A stretch of DNA of 64,000 nt from NCBI GenBank assembly GCA_964455935.1, contig CAYVZU010000004.1, positions 7,081 through 71,080 on the forward strand, read 5' to 3'. Position 1 is the first letter of the stretch. Each line of letters starts with the position of its first letter. Origin of the DNA: CAYVZU01 sp964455935. GTDB lineage: Bacteria > Fibrobacterota > CAYVZU01. A program made the translations under genes and the position numbers. The notes beneath the pieces were generated by a model. That model saw only the letters and a list, made by a program, of their open reading frames with translations. It was not told the origin of the DNA and made no database searches. Of this stretch, positions 59,301 through 64,000 are shown in pieces.

Positions 59301-59821
59301 AGCCCAAGATGGATATCGATGTCGAGGCCTTCCTGCCCGAAACCTACATCGAGGACCGCGAGCAGCGCGTGGCTTTGTATCAGAAGATTTCGCAGGCCGA
59401 GAACCTGGAGAGCCTGCACCAGATGACCGGAGAACTAAGCGATCGGTTTGGCGAATTGCCCAGGGAAGCGCGCTCGCTTCTGGCGATTATGTCCATGAAA
59501 CTCGTGGCCCGGCAGCTTTACTTTGGCCGCGTGGCCATTGGCTTCGACCGGCTTCTGCTGGAGTTTGCCAAAGAATACGAGCCCGAGCAGAAAAAACTGG
59601 GGATTCTCGTCGAGCGCATCGGCCGGCCCTTCGAATTCCTCTATGAGAAGCCTCTCAAGATCAGCGTCGAACTCTCCGAGACCGATCCCTACCTGAAGTT
59701 GCAGCAGGCCAAGCGGGTCATGGAAGCCTTGTCGCCCGAGAAAACAGGAGAGAAAAAGGGCGAGGCCGAAACCGGAGCCGCGGTCAAAGCCGATGCTGAA
59801 TCAGGCACGGCGGAAAGATAG
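56324..59821 (+). CDS. mfd: transcription-repair coupling factor Mfd
   Basis: 1165 residues from ATG 56324, the normal Mfd length. UvrB-like N-terminal domains (GSIYDGHSPFGHTSELRFQT, QFSVRGGIVDIFPY), the RNA-polymerase-interacting domain (GDYVVHADHGIGRFTGIERV, NKLFVPVESFDRIQKY) and an SF2 translocase with IAGDVGFGKTEVAMRAAFKC, DEEHRFGV, SMTATPIPRTLHMSM and QLRGRVGRS. A C-terminal TRCF domain follows, and the last about 30 residues are Glu/Ala/Lys-rich. It removes stalled RNA polymerase and recruits UvrA. Confidence 0.97.
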   Translation: MQTVATKSLRDFVLDLDQGELEPILSAPGQEPVLVEGLAASAPTFLIARAFLQQKKSILVLCQFPKTAEALQSDLEGFLGEDQVRFFPHREGSIYDGHSPFGHTSELRFQTLESLLRKEPCVVIATVQAFMQKIVPPRELLHNILRLEVGQEFDLRDLRSSLVQMGFAHAPVVEEIGQFSVRGGIVDIFPYLADQPLRVEFWGDEIESIRKFDIFSQRSLDRLEIAQIFPLQEFMLDEDERRAGLDAMAAEPDAGDAIKNLERKLLSQSRDSGLEWYAGWFKRNFASILDYLPQPGLVFEVESNLDWRQRHNELARLYAQCHAKARSHGMPLFSPPDQLLWNIPELEEKLRLHSNTRFGYFAGTSPAVRFTVKEQPRYLAAVASFVEDFKVLHANGFSVHVLCDNRAQAERLEELLGDDAVWVQLLIGTITQGFLIEEWKLALYTDHQIFSRYSRKIKYRRYKGGVSIPSFEALTPGDYVVHADHGIGRFTGIERVSTGDGHRDCMVLVYAEGNKLFVPVESFDRIQKYVGKDATPPTLSHLGTKAWEKLKERAKQVIAAMARELLELYAKRKFQPGYAFGPDTHWQKEFEDAFIYEETADQVKAIAEVKMDMEKPHPMDRLIAGDVGFGKTEVAMRAAFKCVMEGKQTAVLVPTTILAAQHLQTFRERMADFPVKIEMLSRFVGPKEQKRVVARIAQGDTNIVIGTHRLLSKDIRFKDLGTLIVDEEHRFGVRHKEKIKQIRSNVDVISMTATPIPRTLHMSMMGVRDVSLINTPPLNRLPVQTRVTEYNEEIIAEAIQHELSRQGQVYFVYNRVATIEEAAQLVERLVPGARVATAHGQMEEDDLETIMDSFMRGQFDVLVSTVIIESGLDIPNVNTLIVNRADTFGLAQLYQLRGRVGRSSVQAYAYLLTPPPSLIRDDALRRLKALEQFTDLGSGFQIAMRDLEIRGAGNILGTEQHGFIAAVGFEMYMRLLKETMQEIKGEGPAITVQPKMDIDVEAFLPETYIEDREQRVALYQKISQAENLESLHQMTGELSDRFGELPREARSLLAIMSMKLVARQLYFGRVAIGFDRLLLEFAKEYEPEQKKLGILVERIGRPFEFLYEKPLKISVELSETDPYLKLQQAKRVMEALSPEKTGEKKGEAETGAAVKADAESGTAER

Positions 59822-59936
59822 AGTCATTGCCTAAGCTGCCCGGTACCGATAAATCGTAGTGCCTGAAAGGCATTTGACGTAGCCCGGAGCGCAGCGGCTC
59901 ACCAAGGAGTTCGAAACACCTTTGACGCATTAGGCT

Positions 59937-60276
59937 TTAGGTTATTGATTTCTGAAGATTGAGCATTCTAACTGTCAGCTCTGCGACATGTTGCTGGAGA
60001 GGGTACGCTGCCGCGGTGAACACCCAATGCAGCATAATTATAGTTTGGCGTTCAGTATGCCTCGCCAAAAATCTGGCAATATCTTGATTACTATAATCTT
60101 TCAAAACCTTCAGCAATGTTGGACATATCCGATACCGGCGAGCGACGAATTTGATCCGCGGGCCAAAGTCACGAGAAAATGAGTCGCCAGCACTGACTTT
60201 GTAGATCTCCAGGCTCAGCTCCAAAGCTTTTTTGCCAAATGAAAAGATCCCTCAAATCGTTAAACTTTCTTAGCAT
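59937..60276 (-). pseudogene. frameshifted four-helix-bundle (23S rRNA-intervening-sequence) protein gene
   Basis: ATG 60276 has AAGGAG upstream and begins MLRKFNDLRDLFIWQK, the family N-terminus. At a run of six A (about 60234-60239) the frame shifts; the other frame continues ELSLEIYKVSAGDSFSRDFG. Further on SNIAEGFER is in a third reading, and SNQDIARFLARHTER and VAELTVRML return to the second. At least two frameshifts, so not functional unless these are sequencing errors. Confidence 0.65.
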
Positions 60277-60562
60277 CTGCACTCCTTCACATTTGCACTG
60301 TTTGCACTTCAACCTAAAATCCGCAGTTGCATGCGGCGCACAACACGCAATCTCTTGCGCATCAAGGGCTTCAGGCTTCTTGCTCATATCACATTGCTGA
60401 TATGCGCCGCGAACCCTTTAACCCTTGCTTCATCAAAATCTTGCGGTTCTGCATTCACAGCCAACCGAGGATTTGAATTGGTTCGCAATTTGCCTTTTGG
60501 CGTCCCCGCGGGGAAAGAGGGGGCCGGACGCCGACCATCGGCGCCCGGCAGGGGGGACAGCT
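60277..60562. other. spacer between pseudogene and CBM9-like gene
   Basis: No gene recognised. A minus-strand frame (to 60387) that reads into the pseudogene has no family resemblance. A GC-rich purine stretch near 60508-60555 may be part of a terminator region for the secreted-protein gene. Confidence 0.3.
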
Positions 60563-61507
60563 TTATTTGATCGTCAACATTCTCGCTCTCGAAGGAGCAT
60601 TGGAAATCAAACGGACCTGGCATGCGGCTGGCCTTTGCATATCAACTCTGCGACCCAGCACGTCACAGAATACGCCTGTCTTCGACGCATACTTGACGGA
60701 ATGCATGGCAGGGCGCACGGACTTGAGATTGACCATGCCCTGGAACACGATTTGGCCGACTGGGGCTGGCGAGGCTCCCCACGTCCAGTTCTGGCCTGTC
60801 CAGCGTAACCTTGTCTCGGTGGAAAACAGGCCATCATTATCGTTGACCACCAAGTCAAAGGCCATTGTACCGCCCGCGCCTTTGGCGCTGATCCGGCCCA
60901 TAACGGCCCCGTTCCAGAAAAGGCGCATCTCTGTTTCGAAATCAAGCCCGTTGGTGGACGCAAAGACCTCGGTCCAGCCATTATCCTGTTGTTCTGGAAC
61001 GGTCCACACGCCGGTTGACCAGCCTCTGCCCGATCCATCATCTCTGCCCCACCAACCGCCGTACTGGTCGGCCGCAACCGTATTGGCAAATCCCCTTACC
61101 AGTGTCCAGGCGTTTTGGTAGGTGCCGCCGGCAACCGCGTCCTCGTAAGAATTATCAAGGACATATTGGAATCCGTCATCATCGTATCCATTATTCGCAT
61201 CCTCGAGATAAATGGAATGCGGCGCATTGTGAATATCATCAAAGAACTTGCAGCCGATATAAACCCCCAAATCATCATGGAGCGCTACAAACTGCGCAGA
61301 ACAGTCCTGGTTGCCATCGGTTGTACCCTCAGTTAGCTTGGATTGATCGACGGTATTGATTGGACTGCTCGACCAGAACGCCTCCGAAAGCGAGCCGTCG
61401 ATTGTGATCGAGCCGTTGGGAACCTTGAATGCTTCCGTAACCACGCCCTGGGCGAGGGAAACTTGCGCAAAAAAAACCACACAGATCAGGACAGCCGGGC
61501 GAATCAT
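60563..61507 (-). CDS. secreted CBM9-like domain protein with T9SS-like tail
   Basis: 314 residues from ATG 61507 (AGGAGG ribosome site). Signal peptide (RPAVLICVVFFAQVSLAQG), then a CBM9/DOMON-like beta-sandwich (VPNGSITIDGSLSEAFWSSS, DDLGVYIGCKFFDDIHNAP, YDDDGFQYVLDNS, GLDFETEMRLFW). The short tail VFCDVLGRRVDMQRPAAC to ARMLTIK has the DxxGR core of T9SS sorting domains. Probably an exported sugar-binding protein. Divergent from the second AraC-TPR regulator with a 96-bp spacer. Confidence 0.82.
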   Translation of the reverse strand: MIRPAVLICVVFFAQVSLAQGVVTEAFKVPNGSITIDGSLSEAFWSSSPINTVDQSKLTEGTTDGNQDCSAQFVALHDDLGVYIGCKFFDDIHNAPHSIYLEDANNGYDDDGFQYVLDNSYEDAVAGGTYQNAWTLVRGFANTVAADQYGGWWGRDDGSGRGWSTGVWTVPEQQDNGWTEVFASTNGLDFETEMRLFWNGAVMGRISAKGAGGTMAFDLVVNDNDGLFSTETRLRWTGQNWTWGASPAPVGQIVFQGMVNLKSVRPAMHSVKYASKTGVFCDVLGRRVDMQRPAACQVRLISNAPSRARMLTIK

Positions 61508-61536
61508 GGTACCTCCTTTTATTCTTGTTCCCAACC

Positions 61537-61575
61537 AATATACCACGATCTGTCCCATCCAGCATCAATGTTTTG
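61537..61575. promoter_or_regulatory. shared boxes in divergent spacer 2
   Basis: AATATACC (61537-61544) and ATGTTTTG followed by GATT (61568-61579) repeat the two boxes of spacer 1. The second is 36 bases before the regulator ATG. The gap between boxes is 23 bases here and 31 in spacer 1. Confidence 0.35.
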
Positions 61576-61603
61576 GATTCTAAATATATTATTTTAGGAA
61601 TTA

Positions 61604-63865
61604 ATGAGACCTGCCCAATATGAGAAGATCGTTTTTCAGGCTCTGGAGTATATAAAGAGTCATCTTCCTTCCTCTATCTCCGTGCCTGAGATCGCCCACA
61701 GCACAGGATTCTGTCCCCGGCATGTCTGCCAAGCGTTTCATCGCGTGTTGCACGAAAGCGTGGCCGCGCACGTGCTCCGACTGAGGGTCGAACGGGCCAT
61801 GGAGCTCCTCCGCGTGACGAATCTCACGATAACCGAGGTGGCGTTTGAAGCAGGATTCAACAGCTATACGCATTTCGCAAAAACTTTCCGCAATCGGACG
61901 GGACAGACCCCCAACCAGTATCGCAAACAGGCAACGGAACCGCCCCCCCTCTCCCCCGGCCGACATGATGGCGTGGAACTGGGAAGAGCTCGTCCGGATT
62001 TGCGCTACGTTTTCAGCGGTCCGGAATTGGGTCCGGACTGGAGTCCTTTATCCGGAAAATGGCGCATCCTTGACCGGGCGATCGCAGGCGGCGGAGCTGA
62101 AGACTTTCGGCTGGCCCTTAATCGGCCTTTGCCGGAGAACTTCCGTCTGTCTTTGCGCGCGCGCATTTCCGTTGAAGGACTCAACGGAGGACACCTTCTG
62201 CTTGATCTGCAGGACGAACAGGGCAGCCGGACATTCTGTGAGTTTGCAGTGGCTTCCACTGGATTCCCCTACGGCGAATTGCGCCAGGACGGCGGTGAAA
62301 AGTGGAGCACCAATGCTGTTGTGCAGGAAGGGGTCTGGACCTGGTTCACGGTTGAATTTATTCATGACCGGCTCCGGCTTCTAATTGAGCAGAAAGAGGT
62401 ATTTGCGGTCCGGTGCTCCTTTGTTCCGCCGTATGCGATGCGCAGCAGGTTTGTTTTCGGCGCGTGGCGCCTCTGTGTTGAAATGGACGAGTTCCAGGTC
62501 CAGGATAAGGGTTTTCTCTGGTTCGCGCCGACCATTCGACAGGGAGATGCGTTCTATGCTCTTTCCCTTTTCTCCAAGGCGCGCGAGTTCTTCACCCGTT
62601 ACCTTGAGACGGGTCCGGCTGGTCCGGAAGAAGCAATGGAACTGCGGTACAAAATCGGAATGTGTTTTCTTCGGGAGGGCGAACCGGAACAAGCCCGGAG
62701 ATGGCTTGAAATGGTGGTGCCGGCTGCGAAGGAGGACTTCTGGTGGCTGCGGTCGCAGTTGGGCCGACTCGAAACCTGGGCCGCGAGGGACGACACCGAA
62801 GGCTTGATCGCGGATATCAAAACCCTCTTTGGCGACAAAAGCACCATCGAAGACGCACGGATGATTGCCCATGGTGCCGCAAAAGATTTAGGCGGGCGGG
62901 GATTTCACGAGAAAGCCATTGCCGTATTCCAGGCCTTGTGCGACCAGGAAGCGCCCGGTTCCATTTATCTGTACCGCGCCCGAACGGAACTTGCTTTGGA
63001 GTATCTCCGGGTTCGTGCGCACAGGGACGCGCAGGAACTTCTGCAGCAACTGGTCCAGGACGCGCCCGATCCGGTCACCTCCCTCACCCATCAATGCACG
63101 CTCTTCTATGCATTGACCGTTCGAGGCAAAATTGCCGAGTCCGAGCAGTCCATTGTGGATCTGTGCAGGCGAACCCGGGATCCTTTTCTCCTGCTTCGAG
63201 CGGAATTGGCACGGGCAACAAACCTTCGCGCACGGGGTAGAATCGATGAAGCCGTCGGAGTCCTAAAAGCCATACCCGAAAAATTTCCCATTTCCAAAGA
63301 ACAGGGTGCTTTCGCGCTATTCACAGCCTCCACCATCCTGGCTGCCATTGGGCAGACGCCCCGGGCCGAGGAGCTGATCGCCGCGGCAGGTGCGCTCTGC
63401 CCCCAATCAGCCGGCATGGGCCGGGCACGCTATGCGGTTGCCTTTCTTTCCGGCCGGTTTGAGGCCGCGGCTTCGATTTTGACCCAGGCCGCTGCCAATG
63501 AGTCAAGTTCCGACGATGCTGAGGCCGCGATCAAGGCCGGCATTCTGACGGAGATCGCGGGCAGGCCCGGGGAGGCGAAAGAAATCTGGACACGGGTGGC
63601 CCGGAGATTTCCAGCGGAGAGATACCGCTTCTATTCCGACCTGGCCATTGCCCTTTCCCGGGATAATGGTGAAGAAGCGGAGGAGCGGATGCCATTCCCG
63701 GCGATGGTGCGCGCGGAATTTTTCCTCCTGCTGGCCGGTCTGCACCGGGCACGGGGGAATCAACCAAGAGAGAGGAGACTGCTGCAACGTTGTATCGAGG
63801 AGGATCCCACCCAGGCCTGGCCCGCGCTGGCGGCAAAGCGGGAACTTAATGGCGGAACCGCTTAA
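61604..63865 (+). CDS. AraC-type HTH / LamG-DUF1080-like / TPR regulator, copy 2
   Basis: 753 residues, same architecture as copy 1 along the whole length. N-terminal AraC HTH (ISVPEIAHSTGFCPRHVCQA, ITEVAFEAGFNSYTHFAKTF, TPNQYRK), beta-sandwich (WSPLSGKWRILDRAIAGGG, LPENFRLSLRARISVEGLNG, FTVEFIHDRLRLLIEQ), and a TPR-like region beginning IRQGDAFYALSLFSKAREFF, which aligns with VRQGDSLFNLQLYDQARDFY of copy 1. The C-termini also align (PTQAWPALAAKREL with SLIWPAYLAKQRL). This copy is GC-richer, so the pair has diverged. Likely regulates the divergent CBM9-like gene. Confidence 0.82.
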   Translation: MRPAQYEKIVFQALEYIKSHLPSSISVPEIAHSTGFCPRHVCQAFHRVLHESVAAHVLRLRVERAMELLRVTNLTITEVAFEAGFNSYTHFAKTFRNRTGQTPNQYRKQATEPPPLSPGRHDGVELGRARPDLRYVFSGPELGPDWSPLSGKWRILDRAIAGGGAEDFRLALNRPLPENFRLSLRARISVEGLNGGHLLLDLQDEQGSRTFCEFAVASTGFPYGELRQDGGEKWSTNAVVQEGVWTWFTVEFIHDRLRLLIEQKEVFAVRCSFVPPYAMRSRFVFGAWRLCVEMDEFQVQDKGFLWFAPTIRQGDAFYALSLFSKAREFFTRYLETGPAGPEEAMELRYKIGMCFLREGEPEQARRWLEMVVPAAKEDFWWLRSQLGRLETWAARDDTEGLIADIKTLFGDKSTIEDARMIAHGAAKDLGGRGFHEKAIAVFQALCDQEAPGSIYLYRARTELALEYLRVRAHRDAQELLQQLVQDAPDPVTSLTHQCTLFYALTVRGKIAESEQSIVDLCRRTRDPFLLLRAELARATNLRARGRIDEAVGVLKAIPEKFPISKEQGAFALFTASTILAAIGQTPRAEELIAAAGALCPQSAGMGRARYAVAFLSGRFEAAASILTQAAANESSSDDAEAAIKAGILTEIAGRPGEAKEIWTRVARRFPAERYRFYSDLAIALSRDNGEEAEERMPFPAMVRAEFFLLLAGLHRARGNQPRERRLLQRCIEEDPTQAWPALAAKRELNGGTA

Positions 63866-63948
63866 CCCGAGTTCGATCGTTGGCCAAATTCTCTGTACTG
63901 CTATATAATGCTCAAAATTTTGCTCTTCCAGAGCCTATAAGAGCTTGG

Positions 63949-64000
63949 GTCGAGTAGGCCGGAGGATCTGCCCCTCCAGCCTCTCACAGAACCTATCTAT
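63949..64000 (-). ncRNA. 3' end of a group II intron (end of domain V, domain VI), continues past the right edge
   Basis: On the minus strand the edge reads GATAGGTTC, matching the GGTTC end of domain V (gaacc at 63989-63993 on plus). TGTGAGA and the domain VI hairpin GGCTGGAGG...CCTCCGGCC follow, then TACTCGAC. The last bases (AC at 63949-63950 on plus) fit the intron's 3' end. This wording is characteristic of bacterial group II introns. The intron body and any reverse transcriptase would lie to the right of the window. Confidence 0.6.

Noticed and set aside
59855..59880. Small hairpin GCCT-GAA-AGGC after mfd as terminator
   Set aside because: A stem of about 5 bp without a T-tract is too weak to call.
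63922..63945. Hairpin GCTCTT...AAGAGC as terminator of the last AraC-TPR gene
   Set aside because: Only 6 bp with a 12-base loop and no T-tract; it may belong to the intron target site instead.
1..64000. CRISPR arrays, tRNA or rRNA genes, complete insertion sequences, prophage genes
   Set aside because: None recognised on either strand; the only mobile-element signals are the MITE-like repeats and the intron edge.

Overview
The window looks like a chromosomal segment of a Gram-negative, probably anaerobic or facultatively respiring bacterium of the FCB group (Fibrobacterota-like). The clues are Bacteroidetes-type DUF3570/DUF4266 proteins, several secreted proteins ending in T9SS/FlgD-like sorting domains, a secretin-based pilus or type II secretion system, System II cytochrome c maturation, and large multidomain carbohydrate-linked proteins. 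The phylum is inferred from gene content only; there is no rRNA or tRNA in the window.

Layout. 0-4.7 kb (minus): OFA-family transporter, NuoE-like subunit and a NuoF-GltD fusion that runs off the left edge, behind a perfect CRP-type palindrome. 5.3-12.2 kb (minus): nine tightly packed genes from a MerR-like regulator through DUF2271, a seven-heme lipoprotein cytochrome, DUF4266, DUF3570, TlpA and CcdA to ResB and CcsA. This reads as one respiratory or electron-transfer operon that carries its own cytochrome maturation genes. 12.4-14.9 kb (plus): CbiM(N)-CbiQ-CbiO cobalt/nickel ECF importer. 15.2-21.7 kb (plus): secretin, PilM/N-, PilO/P-, PilX-like and two prepilin genes; the matching ATPase (GspE/PilB) and platform protein (GspF/PilC) lie separately at 44.6-47.5 kb. 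22-27 kb: gdhA, a LysR regulator, and the TrkH/TrkA potassium uptake pair.

27-36 kb is a surface-polysaccharide or membrane-lipid region: methyltransferase, LPG-synthase-type membrane protein, YfhO-like protein, sugar reductase, two GT2 glycosyltransferases (one an odd fusion) and a HAD phosphatase. Its spacers are filled with small imperfect inverted repeats. 36-44.5 kb: MBL-fold hydrolase, UvrA, iron-dependent alcohol dehydrogenase, GH130-type glycoside phosphorylase and a secreted DNRLRE-domain protein.

47.8-63.9 kb is the most unusual part. Two paralogous regulators (AraC-type HTH at the N-terminus, then a LamG/DUF1080-like beta-sandwich, then a long TPR-like region) are each transcribed away from a gene for a secreted protein with a T9SS-like tail. 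The two divergent spacers share short sequence boxes. Near the first regulator lie two related secreted proteins of unknown function and a secreted two-domain esterase, in visibly AT-richer DNA. mfd sits between the two units.

Decayed genes occur in the spacers: a YCF48-type propeller gene, a HIT gene, a 23S-rRNA-intervening-sequence (four-helix bundle) gene and some less certain remnants. The right edge carries, on the minus strand, what looks like the 3' end (end of domain V plus domain VI) of a group II intron.
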